The translations under genes and the position numbers were made by a program. DNA of 64,000 bases from Coniferiporia sulphurascens (taxonomy: Eukaryota; Basidiomycota; Agaricomycetes; Hymenochaetales; Hymenochaetaceae). The stretch's first letter is position 1; the number at the start of each line of letters is the position of its first letter. This document shows positions 31,452 through 42,657 of the stretch, in pieces. Below the pieces are notes generated by a model. The model was not told the DNA's origin, did no database searches, and saw only the letters and a program-made list of their open reading frames with translations. The stretch covers positions 930,001-994,000 of the forward strand of contig NBBA01000006.1 in the NCBI GenBank assembly GCA_002794785.1, given 5' to 3'.

Positions 31452-34350
31452 TCACGGGGGTGCACCTTGTAATCTCATTTGCACCTTTGCACGATGCTGG
31501 CGATTTTTAAGGTGCACCTCGAAGTTTATGAGCGACTCGCCAGGACCTGGAGTATATACCCGTGCCAACGCCGATTGCTAAACAGTCAATGCGCCGTTCA
31601 CAGCAACCGGCAGCAGGTGAAGATAAACACACCTTTCCAGGACAATCAAGGCACTTCACACGCCACTCTGATGGGAAGCCATTGGCCGCCCTGCGCAGGA
31701 TTATATCGAAGCGATCTTCGGGATAGCGGGATTGCATTTCAGCGATTACACCTTCATGCCACTGGGGCCGCTGCAGTTCCGTGAGAACACCATACAATGC
31801 ATGATATAACTATATATATACTCACACTAAGGTGGGGAGGTGGTGTTTCCTGGACGGGCGTTGCTTCAGGTGCAGGAGTAGCGGATGCTACGGACGCTGA
31901 CGGGGGTTCGGACCGTGCCGACTCTCTGGGTGTTGGCGCTGATGCCGAGGCCTCTGCCTGCACTGGTAACTCAGCTGCCGCCCTGGCCGGGGTGGTAGCA
32001 GAAGACGCAGGTCTGCTTCCACTGGCGCCATTACCTTGCAGCACCGTCTGTGCAAGCGGACACTCTGATGCACTTGAACTGACGCTAGAGGCTGGCGACA
32101 GTGGACGTTCAAGAAGCTCAAATGCCCCCGATGCCGGCGATGGTGGCCGTGTCTTCTTCGCTGCCTTGATCTCAACCCACACCTCATGCTTCGGCACAGC
32201 TGGCGAAGATGTGCCGTCTGTAGGGGAGACAGGGGCCGGAGCTGCATCCTGCTGTAAATTGAGTGCATGCATCACTGCAGCGCCACCCCGCTTTTTCGCG
32301 CTGGCTTTAGCACGCTCGGCCTCCATCTTGAGGTTGGTATGATATTCCGCATCAGTACTATACTCCACCGGATGCGGACGATGATGGCGATGCCAAAATT
32401 TGCCTAAGAGATCATCATCAGAATTTCGTCAACGACAAGGGAAATATATGATCCGTACCACGGGCACCGCACTGCGACTTGTCACCCAGCGGACCCTTTC
32501 GTCTACCGATTGCGATACTGTTGGGACAGCCACAATCGGAACAATGCCAGACACCATCGATTATATTCATGCGCTGCCCATCTGCATACTCATGCTCCTT
32601 GGCCTCTTTCTTGAGCTCCCTTTGCTGATGGGCTGAAACAACCTTGGCCGCTTTTGAATCTGGCACAGCTGTAGACGACGTTAATGACACCGGTAATGGA
32701 AGATCGCCCTCCAACGGGAGCTCATATGCTGCCACATACCCCACAGTCGATGGCATCGGCGTTGTGACATTTGCGCGAGCAGTCAACATGGATGAAGGGT
32801 ACTTCGGTGCCTTGAAAGAGCCTTTCGCTTTCGAGATCTTCGACAACGGAACTGTGGGTGCAGCCGGCGTGCTCGAGACAGGTTGAATTATCGCCGTGCC
32901 ATTCTCTGAAGCGACCATATTCGCGATAGTGAGAGACGCCGCTGCCGCAGCCGCGGCTGCAGCAAGTGCAAGCATAGACGGATCGATCTTGGGGAACCCA
33001 ATGGCTGGAGTACGATGCATCTTAAGTGGTTCACGATCAGGTAGAGCAATTCCACGATGTCCATGCGTATTACGTTTCCGTCATTTATTAGCTTCCTCTT
33101 CATGTTCTCTATTGAGCCTGTCGAGTTCTCCATCGCTCAGATAATTGATGATCGGCTGGAACAACTGCGTTTGATCGACAGACCGAGACACAGGAGCGAT
33201 CGATGGCAAGAAGGACACGCACAAATCGTCATCTTGCACCGCCGAGCCGTCAGATGGGTGTCCAACCAAGAAGAGCGACTTCTGGTAGGCATTGACTTGC
33301 TCCCATATTGAGTGTGCGATGGCCGTTCTGTAAACTCAATTAGGATGTTATGCCGTCAGCAATCTGTGCCCGTGCCACTCACTTAAATTCTCCAGCGAGG
33401 CCAAGATCACTGCTATAAATCTCTGCAAATTGTTCCGGCATGGAATCTTCATTTTCAATATCCCACTCAAATTGATCGTCTAATTTCATCTCGCCCACAG
33501 TTATATCGAGCTGATAATATCAAACTAATAAGCACTGCATAGTTATGGAGCGCAAACGCGGGGTGAAGTTGGCTCACCTTGATAACTATCCTCTCCTCAT
33601 GCATCATGTCCTCGTTCACTTTGAACATCTTGACGTCCATCGAGGAGTCTTCATTGACAGGATCCTTTTCGACGACGACGCTCGCTTCCGGGTCGCACTT
33701 GCGGCGCTTCTTTGCGCAGCGCGGCGGCTCCTGCACACTCTGCAATAGCGTGTGTGTGCGGACGAATCCGTTACGATTGCGTAAGCATTGTCTCCAGGTT
33801 TTCCACCACGTCGCTTCGGCATCCTGAAATTTGCCACACATCGGTGCACCTTCTGGGTTACCCATCGAGGGGTCCGCAAAAGTTGCAGTGTGAGCCTTGT
33901 AGTTGCTCAGCTGCACCTGGATAGCTTTCGTAATCGTTGAATGGTACCTCGAGGATGGTCCGTAGTCATTAATAACCAGCTGCGCAAACAATTCCAGAGT
34001 GACGATAGGATCTAACACATCAACAGGTCAGACAATGCGAATAAAAGAAACTCAGAAAAGTTCCATATGAACGTGCTGTGGTACTTGTGATGCTTGACTT
34101 CAAAGTCTAAACGAATCGACACGAGCTGTTCTGGGCGATTTGCATCTGCGGGCTTCAACCGGCCAGGAACCTTCAAGTCCTCACGGCATTTCCTGCGTTT
34201 CCTCATGCCCGCTGCATCTTGCACACCAGACATATGCGGGTACTCAAGATTAAACTTCTCCTTTCTCCGTACACACGCAACAGCAGCTTCAGCCTGTGCA
34301 TGGTTTGGTAGGAGTTGATGGGAGCGATGAGGCCACAAGGAGTGAAGCAA
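31452..34350 (-). pseudogene. SNF5: SNF5/SMARCB1-like SWI/SNF subunit, 5'-truncated and disabled
   Basis: Exons on the minus strand: about 34350-34053, 34012-33578, 33510-33383, 33327-32459, 32403-31826, 31770-31633, 31577-31452. Motifs: ADANRPEQLVSIRLDF, the DPIVTLELFAQ repeat start, LDDQFEWDIEN with FAEIYSSDLGLAGEF, HPSDGSAVQDDDL, RGIALPDREP, a GATA-type finger (32543-32457), and the C-terminal TPGPGESLINFEVHLKN. SNF5 scaffolds the SWI/SNF chromatin remodeller. Four introns are exactly 55 bp and one is 67 bp, and phases agree throughout. Disabling features: TGA at 33083-33081 in a conserved basic stretch, Arg for the fourth finger Cys at 32462-32460, and no GT donor after exon 1. The usual long N-terminus is not found. 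Introns show it is not a retrocopy. Confidence 0.85.
32457..32543 (-). other. GATA-type zinc finger of the SNF5 relic, fourth ligand lost
   Basis: The spacing is C-x2-C-x20-C-x2-R across exons 4 and 5, followed by KFWHRHHRP, a basic tail typical of the fungal SNF5 finger. The Arg codon CGT at 32462-32460 replaces the expected Cys. Without the fourth ligand zinc binding would fail. Confidence 0.7.
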
Positions 34351-34744
34351 GGTTGTTTGTTGTTTGCATCGTGTGCAGGTTCGGTCTTAAAATCTACGCA
34401 CATTGTGGTAGATGATGAGGTGCAGTGGTGAAGTTGAGGCAAAGGTGGGTTATCAGCATAGACTGATGTATTTCATGGTAGAGACCAGCTCTCCTTATAT
34501 ACATCTACCGTGGGCTATGTATACTATAACTATCATAGCTCCTATTCATATGGCATTATCATTGCATTATCGTTCACTTAGTAAGATGGTTGTTCATATG
34601 ACCATCTGTTATTTATATTGTTTCGTTATATTTATTTAATATCCAGGCTGAGTGGGTGTGTGGGTGAGTGGTGACAGTCAATTGAAGGGCATGTAGCTGA
34701 CCTGTCTGAGAATTCGTTGATTCTCTCGCTTGCAAAGCCTAAGA

Positions 34745-35720
34745 TCTGGTCAGTGTACATGGCAAGCCTGTCAATATTAATGAGTGCCATGATGATCTGC
34801 TTGATGTTGATGGACTGCTGGAGCTGAGCAGTTGCAAGAGGAAGGGGACAAGAGAGTAGAGATGGAACTTGTTGGTGAAAACTTGGATGACCTCCATGAG
34901 GTAATCTTAGGTAATGACGTCGTTGCAGTTGACAACCTGCTCAAGGATGCTTGGGAGGATTGTGTGCTGATACATTCAGAGGTCGACACCGTCGAGTGTG
35001 CTGAGCCATACGAGGCTGCCAGTGGTACTGATGAGGATACACAGCTCACATCGCTCCATCTCGTGCTTCTTGCGGTCATGCGAGTGTCCTTGGTGCTGCA
35101 GCTGTATGCAGAGCTTGTTCATCTCGATGAAGTTGGTGAGCTCGAATGTGATCGAGTCTTGCAGGTTTCCAACTGGGATGTTACAGTGGACATGAGGTCA
35201 GGGATCAGAGCAGGGGTAGGACATGTACCCCTCGTCGTTGCCTACAGGGAGGTTATCCCGGGTCTGTCTGCTGAGGTAGTGGCAGAGGAAGAGACCACAG
35301 GTGGGGTGTTGTACGCCATGCAACATCTCCATCCTGTCCTTCATGATCTCCTTGATGGACGCGTCGGGGATATACATGTAGACGGAGCCGATGGTGATCA
35401 TAAGGTATAGACGCGGGACGATGTTGCCTGCATATTGAACGAGCTCATAGAGGTCAGCAAGGTGGTGCTTCCCCTGCATGTGCATATTGTAGGGTTAATT
35501 AGTGAGGTGTCGGAGGGCGTTGAACACGGCCATGTCTGTGGGTGGAGGAGGACACGTGTCGGCATTGGGAGATGGAACAGGGGGAGACCTTGCATGTACA
35601 CAATTCATAGTACTGCTTTGGGGAGAGCGAGGAGGTGTGCAGCTCAGCAGGCATAGTGCTGGTGCTCTTGAGCACGTCCATGAGCTGGTCAATCTCATGT
35701 GGGCGATCGACTTCATTTGA
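34745..35720 (-). pseudogene. VPS35: VPS35 (retromer) fragment, disabled
   Basis: The reading [84 protein letters not shown] matches the conserved N-terminal third of VPS35, the large retromer core subunit for endosome-to-Golgi sorting. GT-AG introns remain at 35599-35536 (64 bp) and 35228-35173 (56 bp), so this is a genomic relic. Stops lie at 35497-35495 (Tyr position after HLTN), 34978-34976 and 34919-34917, and the frame is lost near 34840. Both gene ends are missing; the full protein is roughly 800-950 residues. The match is from memory of the family. Confidence 0.85.
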
Positions 35721-35828
35721 GTCTGTAACCTAAAGCCTGTAAGGCTGTAATGTCAATTAGAAAGCATGCTGTAAATGGGAATTATGTCAGTGAGTAGTCA
35801 TAGGGGATGAATTTTGGGGAATTTTCAT

Positions 35829-35905
35829 GGCCTGGATGGCTCAGTGGTTGAGCAGTTTCCAAACTGTATTGAGGCTCACTTAGAGTCAGGTGCTTTCGGG
35901 TTTCT
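35829..35905 (+). other. tRNA-like / SINE-like segment with an A box
   Basis: TGGCTCAGTGG at about 35834-35844 fits the pol III A-box consensus, followed by TTGAGC as in a D-arm. The B-box position about 60 bp on (GGTTTCTGAACC) is only a partial match. It may be a decayed tRNA or a tRNA-derived SINE head. I do not call a working tRNA. Confidence 0.35.
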
Positions 35906-36050
35906 GAACCTTATGCATCCGCTACTGGGATTGGCAGCAGATACTGTGTAAGACAATCTGTCTATGCTTAACTGCAGCACTCTGGTATCGTGTAGGTGTG
36001 AATAACACTGCCCCTCTCATTATTTTATTTATTTTATTCTTATGTTTTTT

Positions 36051-36118
36051 GGGCTTTCTCCTCCAGATGCTGCGGTGGGAGGGCCAAGTCCTGGGTTCGA
36101 GCCCAGTGAAAGCAAGTG
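36051..36118 (+). other. tRNA 3'-half-like segment with a perfect T-arm
   Basis: CTGGGTTCGAGCCCAG forms a 5-bp stem with a 7-base T-loop fitting the B-box consensus. GCTTTC upstream (about 36052) can pair with GAAAGC downstream (about 36110). There is no normal anticodon arm. It is likely a tRNA-derived remnant or a SINE tail; the sequence then turns AT-rich. Confidence 0.35.
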
Positions 36119-36257
36119 AATTTCTATTATTATTTCCTAATAAGTGCCACAATTCCCACAGCCGACTGTGCTGCAGGGCAGGTGTGACAACTGCAGTGGT
36201 TCACAGGCTCTCCATCCCCAGATGCGTCCTCCCTCCCTCTACCCACCAAAGAGCCAT

Positions 36258-36290
36258 CATCCTTCTTGACCAGTAACCACCACCATCGAC
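36258..36290 (+). promoter_or_regulatory. LINE 5' terminus
   Basis: CATCCTTCTTGACCAGTAAC, then an ACC-rich stretch, marks the exact first bases. The same tip ends E4 (10587) and the inverted part of E13 (27041), and a close variant begins each complete module. Shared exact ends point to the true transcription start, and an internal promoter is likely here or just downstream. Confidence 0.6.
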
Positions 36291-36315
36291 TAGTGCGGGC
36301 AGCTAAAACTCCCCC

Positions 36316-38390
36316 ATGTTGAACCCAGGCGATTACCAGAACACTCTCCATCGAACAACCCGAACCAACCCCCCACCCGCCCCATTGGCCAATGCCGATC
36401 CTGACCGGGTCGCAAGGACGGCCACCAACTGGGCCTCTGCCAGCGCCGCCGCTGCCACAAGGCACGGAACAGCCGCCCCCACCACCCCCCAACAAGAATC
36501 CCTAACTGGCTTCCCACCATTGACCTCCTCCCCGGATGTCTTGGCACCATCCCCTGCAATCGGCGACTCACAATTGATCTCGGCCTACGACTTCACCGCC
36601 CAAGCACGCGCAGAATCAAGGGCAGCATCCCGGGTCGGCTCCCCAGCCGCCTTGGTAGGGTCGATACATGGCTCCATCGAAACAGGTGAGACAGCCCCAG
36701 AGATGGCGGTTGACCCCCACACCCCCCCCCCAACAGGTGGGAGGCGCAAGCCTCGGGTGGAAACACTCCTCTGCCACCATGTCACCTCTCACACCGAGAG
36801 GACCCCCCGCCCAACAACATGAACAGCACACGGCAGGCTTCATGTACTCCCTCACCCATGCCCTGGACGACTTTGATCAGCAAACCAGGGACACCAACAC
36901 CGAGACGATTGATGTCAAGGCTGCGCAGTTTGTGGGCGACCTCCTCTGGAACGTCCAAAAAACGCTGGCCAACATAGAGCAAGATAGGACATACCCCCAG
37001 AACATCATCTACTGTAATGCGGTAATGGCCTACAACTTCACGAGGGAGGGGGCGGTAATCGCCCTCCCAGAACCCTTCGCCCCAGCTCACCCCCCCCAGA
37101 AAGCCCCGGCCACCACCGGGACCCCTGGCACAGCCCCCATGACCCCAGAAATGAGGGCGCTGACTGACATAGTCAAGCGCCTGACAACTGACGTAGCTTC
37201 GATTTCACGTCAGATGGCTTCCATCAGCTCTAGGCCCGCCCCCTGACAACAGCAACAGCAACAGCAACATCAACAGCAACCTGCTCCTCAGGCGACCATC
37301 ACGGCTGCCCCCACCTCCTATGCACAAGTGGCAGCAGCAGCGGCCCCCCCCAATAACTGCCAACCCTACCCCAGTGGCTCCAGTCGCTGGAGTGGTCATC
37401 AACCCAGCACAGAAGAAGAAGAAGTGCATGTGTAAGGTGCCCCCACCACCCACAATGTACGCCAAGGACCCGACCTTGGTCCTCACACCAACCATCGGCA
37501 TTCATGCCAAAAACCAGAAATCCGCAATGGCCCTCACCAAAGTGTCATGTGAGTTTTTCGCCTCCCTCCCCACGGCAGACTGTGTCCCAGTACTCTCCTC
37601 GGCATTCAATGTCAAAGGAAATATTGTGACTACATTTGCGACACAACCATCCTCTGCTAACCCGACAACGGAAACGATCATTGATCGTCACTCCGTGTTG
37701 TATGCCTCCCATATGCACACAGAGTGTATTGCAACTGGAATTACCATTCCAGCTGCTTTCTCCCTAACCCCCTCCAGAGTCCGCCCCCGATCCGCGCTGC
37801 GCATCTCAATGGTGCCATGCAAGGACTTCTTGTTCGGGCAAAACGGACACACCATCTCCAACAAGGCCCTTCTAGCCGAAGTTTGGCACAACCCGGCACT
37901 CCTCAACCTCGACTTTGTAATCGCCCCCCACTTCACCGCCACCAAAGACCACCTGCCATTGCTAGACAGGTGCCCTGTGGCCTTCTCCTTTGTCGACCCT
38001 GATGGTTCCATATGCGAACGCCTCCTCAAGAGGCCATGTGTGTGGATGTTCGGCTCCACCCTCCAGCTCTCAGTCCCACCCATCCGCCCCACCCTCACTC
38101 AATGTGAGCGGTGCCAAGGTCTTGGCCATGGAACCAAGGGTTGCCGAGCTCAACCATGTTGTGCAGAATGTGCAGGCGCCCATCTGACCCACAATCATCG
38201 CAAATTGTGCACCCACTGCGCCACAGACACAGTGCCCGAAGGCGACACATGTCCTCACCCTCGCCAATGCATAAACTGCAAAAGCGACCACCCCGCCACA
38301 GTGCCGATGTGCCCGAAGAAGAGGCGCTACCGCCAAATCATAGAGGCCCTCGACGCCAACCCCAACAATGAACAGATGGAAGAAATATGA
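36316..38390 (+). pseudogene. ORF1 of E15
   Basis: It starts MLNPGDYQNTLHR. The first part is Pro/Ala/Thr-rich; then come MYSLTHALDDFDQQTRD, FVGDLLWNVQKTL, a CAA/CAG (Gln) run at about 37248-37280, a basic KKKKCMCK patch, KDFLFGQNGHT and C-terminal knuckles CERCQGLGHGTKGC and CINCKSDHPATVPMC. A frameshift in the C run near 36720-36732 and a TGA at 37244-37246 break it. It ends QMEEI with the stop overlapping ORF2. Expected role: RNA-binding particle protein. Confidence 0.85.
38387..38390 (+). promoter_or_regulatory. ORF1/ORF2 overlap ATGA
   Basis: The ORF2 ATG and ORF1 TGA overlap by four bases, as at 20219, 44198 and 56285. Subfamily A uses TAATG instead. This probably couples translation of the two frames. 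Confidence 0.6.
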
Positions 38391-41300
38391 TAGAGACACT
38401 CTCTATCTTACAGTGGAATGCCACCCGCTCACTAGTGGCAATACATTCCCTGATTCCTGTCCTTACAACTGACCCCTCCCCCCCACACCTGATTCTCATA
38501 CAGGAACTGCCCTGGTATCAAATAGGGCTGCAACCATCACTCACAGACCCGACTGGCACACCGGTCCTCAATGTCCCAACCATCCCAGGATACATACCAG
38601 TACTACCACCAGAGGTTCATCCTTGGGTAGTCACATACATATCCAGGGCCCTCCCTCCAACCTCATGGTCGATTCTCGGAGCTGCCTCTCACGGCACCGA
38701 CATACTGACGGTGGAGGTTCGATCCCAACTCACCCTCTGGGTGTGCAACTACTACGGCATGCACCCCCCAGACCGTGAGAATGCCTCCCCCCAGTACCCA
38801 GGTGAGTCCTTCTTATTTTCGCTCCCCTCAGTACTCGCCACCACCCTACTCGTGGCAGGCGACTTCAACTGTCGCCACCACACATGGTCCGAATTCTCCG
38901 TCCCATGACAGGATACTCTGGGGGCACAACCCCTCGATGATTTCTTCTGTGGGCATGGCCTGGCGCCTGCTCATCTTCCTGACTCAGATTTATGGCCCAA
39001 CGGCAATTGCTGTCAGTGCCCCATTGACATGATCTGGGCCCCACCCATGGTCAACCCCAATTCTATTTTAGACTCGGCTACCTTCGACCCCTCACCTCTG
39101 TCTGACCACACAATCCTACAGTGGTCATTGCCATTTCGGCCCCCCCCTCCAGTCGTAAAGACCTGACGGCTACTCCCAGCCGACAAGGAAGAATGGACCA
39201 ACATAGCCTTCCCCCTCCTCAACTCAGCCTTCTGACTATCAGGGCTCGACACCCATGCCCTTGACATTAAGGCCAAGGCAGTCATAGACTCAATGGTCGC
39301 CGCCCTACAGCCATTCACCCACCTATCAAAACTGTCGAAAACGGAAGTCCCATGGTGGTCGCCCCACTGCAAGACCCTCCTTTCTGCTATCCAGATGGCC
39401 ACCACCCCCCTCCAGAAAGCTTCAGCTCGATGTGCCTTCAAAAGAGGAGTCAGGACGGCCAAACAGCAGTTCTATGCTGATCAGGCAGCAGAAGCAGACA
39501 CCTCCAACATCTGGAACTGGGCCAAATGAGGCCTGGGTAACCGACCAACCCCCATCCCCTCGCTCAAGAAACAAGATGGATCCTTCACACAGATGGACGA
39601 CAAGAAAGGTGAGCTATTTTGTGAAACCTTCTTCATGCCCCCCCCACCCCAGGCAGTGGCCCCGACTCCACTGCCACCACCTCAACCAGCTGCCCCGCCC
39701 ATACTCCTCATGGAGCTAATGGGGGCACTGGCCAACACCTCCAACTTGTCGGCTCTGGGCCTCTTGGGGATAGGCTACCGCCCCCTTAAATGGGTGGTGG
39801 ACGCCTACCCTGAAGAGATTCTCTCACTTTTCAATGACTGCCTCCGCTTAGGGCACCACCCTGAGTGCTGGCAGGCAGCAAAAGTAGTGATGCTGCAGAA
39901 GCCTAACAAGAAGGACCCGTTCTCGCCGCATTCCTACCAGCCCATAACCCTTGAGGAGACCCTAGGGAAACTCCTGGAAAAAATAATAGCTAACCGGCTC
40001 CAGTATCTCGCAAACACGCGAGCCTGGTTGCCACCTAACCAATACAGGGGCGCCAAGGACATTCTGTCTACGACACTGCCCAACACCTTATACAGATTGC
40101 AGAGCAGGCCCACTCAGAAGGCCTTGTTTGCTCGGTCCTCGCGGTCGACATACAGGGGTTTTTCGACTCAGTCCACCCCCAACTCCTCCACCGACAATTG
40201 CTGGACCTCGGTTGTGCACCTGACATGGCCAACTGGTGCCTGTCCTTCATGATGGATTGGCAGGTTGCTGTCTCTTTCAATGGCACTACCCTCCCAACCA
40301 CCCCCAAACCAGACCTCGGCACCCCACAAGGATCACCGGTGTCCCCCATCCTGTCAACTATATTTGCAGGCGTAGTCCTCCGGCAATTTCACCAAGCCGG
40401 CACTACAGCCCTAGCATACGTCGATGACCATCTACTAATCTGCATAGGACCCTCAGTGACATCCAACTGCCGTGCCCTCGCCCGCACCTACCAACAACTC
40501 GACACCCTCTTCGGCACCATTGGTCTCAACATCAAAGCCACCAAGACGGAGTGCCTTCACTTCCACCCCCCCTGACGGTGCACCGGCTACCAAGGCTGGG
40601 ACACAGCTGGGGTGCAGGTCGACCCCAACACCCTGATCCGCCCCTCTATCCCACTCAGGTGGCTGGGGATCTGGTGGGACCCAGGCCTCCCCTTCAAGCC
40701 ACATGTCAAGCACATGCGCTCCAAGGGGCTCTCCACACTCGCTGCCCTCCGCATTTTAGGCAACACTCAATGCGGTATCTCGGCCCTCCTCCTCCGCCAC
40801 CTTTACACCTCCTGTGTACGCTCCATCCTGTCATGGGGAGCACCAGTTTGGTACCATGGCAGCCACCAAAAAACACTGGTAAACCGCTTGCAGGCTGTGC
40901 AAAACACAGCATGCCATTGGATATTAGGCATCTTTAAGGGTGCTTCCCCCCATTCCACAAATTTTCTCTGTTCCATTCCCCCTCTCTCTTTCTATTTCGA
41001 GTATATAAAGACGACCCATTCTCTGCGCCTATGGCGCACCCCTCACTCTATTGGCCGTAAATTATTTAAAAACGTAGCTAACAGACCCTTCTCCCTTTCT
41101 CTGCAGGTCCAAGCCCCCCGGGTTCAACAAGTCCCTGCATACACACATCCCCCCTGGTCGGACCCACTGGCATTCACGCAAGGCCGAGTCCGTTTCACCA
41201 CCCCCACTACCCCAGTCAGCGCCAACACATGAAAATTTTTCACAACAGCTGCTCGCCAACTTGGGGGCACCCCCCATGTCCAGGTATTCACAGACGGCTC

Positions 41301-42384
41301 CTGCATAGACAATAAGTCGGGCTTGGCCATCTGTGCTATGCTAGGCCACACCCATCTCCAGTCACGACAACTGGAATCCCCCACCTGTGCTACAGCAATG
41401 GATGCCGAGGAATTTTCCCTCACTACGGCCCCAGGCTGGGTAGTGCGCCGCCTCCCGGCGCAACTGCGTGTCGCATCGGATGTCTTCTTCCTCTCCGATT
41501 CGCTGACCGCCCTCCACCTCTTCCGAACGTGGGCTGCCACCCCTGGAGCCCACCTCCTACACATCTGGAAAGCTGGAGTGGAGACCCTGCTGGACTCGTA
41601 CCCCCAGCTCACCATTCATTTTGTGTGGTGCCCTGGACACTCGGACATCCCTGGCAATGAATGGGCTGACACAGAAGCGAAACTGGCAACAGAGCTCCCC
41701 CCTTCCGACCTAAAGCCATCCATCTCCGCACTAAAAGAAGCCGCTGTCTGCACCCTCATGGACCGGTGGACCTTCTCGCTAGCCCGCCCTCTTGCTTCGA
41801 CCACAGATAAATACCTGGCAGTACATGGCATCCCGTCCCGCCGACCTCGAAAGCTACTTATGCATTTGGTCGACCACCCACAAAGTGAGCTCTCCGCAGT
41901 AGCTCAGGTTCTCTGCCATGCAGGTCCCTATGGGGGTTACTGGCTGAGTTTTGACTCAGCCTACCGGCGACGACACGGCCTGATCTCCCACTGCAGGTGG
42001 CACAACCACCCCCCATGGCCGGCTCAGTTGACTGCCCACATCCTCGGTGGCTGCAGCACCTTCCATCTGTGGATACAACGAGTATGGCCACCACGAAACC
42101 CTCTCCCAGTCCACCACTCAGAGTGGGCAGACGAAAGCCACCTCCCGGTTTTGCGCCGTTGGCTAAAGCTAACAGGACACTTAAACCACCTCTCTGACTG
42201 CGCCACAGGCACCATCCGGCTAGCATTCGCCATGATGGACCTCGATGGACACCCAACCAATGAAGATATGGACCTGGACCTCCTACGGGATTACATGCAT
42301 TGTATGCTCAGACACCAAACCCAGGACTCGGACCCAGCCCTTTTGGAGCTATCAGGTACGCTCCCCCCATTTCCTCATGATTAA
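38387..42384 (+). pseudogene. ORF2 of E15: endonuclease, RT, RNase H, C-terminus
   Basis: Endonuclease: LSILQWNATRSL, LILIQELPWYQ (Pro to Leu), VAGDFNCRHHTW. RT: frameshift near 40048 before box A (box A readable in another frame), GTPQGSPVSPILS, YVDDHLLICIG. RNase H: FTDGSCIDNKSG, DAEEFSL, SDSL, GHSDIPGNEWAD, all catalytic residues kept and open from 41323 to the end. Stops: 38906-38908 (TGA, shared with E21), near 39165, near 39235, 39527-39529 (TGA, same place as E22), 40573-40575 and near 41230. Inactive, but its RNase H plus C-terminal region is a good reference. Confidence 0.85.
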
Positions 42385-42541
42385 TGCCCGCCTTTCGGAT
42401 TCCTATGGATATGTCTCGGCTGGTGCTCTTGCCCTCCCTTTTCAATTCTAAGCTTCCTACTTTGCCTGCCCTTGCCCACTTGGTTAGTTTGTAGTGATAT
42501 GTACTCCTCCTTCTCCCGTTCCTTCCTGTCCTAACAGAATA

Positions 42542-42583
42542 GGGGCTCTCCACACTTCGGCACCCATTTGGGAGCAGAGCCCC
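42542..42583 (+). terminator. 3' UTR stem-loop 1
   Basis: GGGGCTCT pairs with AGAGCCCC across a loop of about 26 bases. The pair is kept in most copies, including ones whose loop differs. It is likely a recognition structure for the element's RT on its own RNA rather than a bacterial-type terminator. Confidence 0.55.
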
Positions 42584-42638
42584 CGCCCAGTTTTGTGCGA
42601 TGCACAATGACGGGTGCCTCCGTTGTTATGTAGTTAGG

Positions 42639-42657
42639 GCCCCCCCTTTGGGGGGGC
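42639..42657 (+). terminator. 3' UTR stem-loop 2 (C7-loop-G7)
   Basis: GC7 - TTT - G7C forms a near-perfect hairpin about 30 bp before the tail. Many copies have a TTCG loop. Subfamily C has a different stem (GGCCCC/GGGGCC) in the same place, so the fold is kept while the sequence changes. Confidence 0.6.

Noticed and set aside
31479..32886. Plus-strand ORFs of 80-180 codons opposite the SNF5 relic.
   Set aside because: They are antisense to exons whose protein is recognisable as SNF5; low-complexity Ala/Gly/Asp composition comes from the opposite strand.
34832..35410. A 192-codon plus-strand ORF (MQEEGDKRVEMELV).
   Set aside because: It is antisense to the VPS35 relic, and the minus strand matches a known family including introns.
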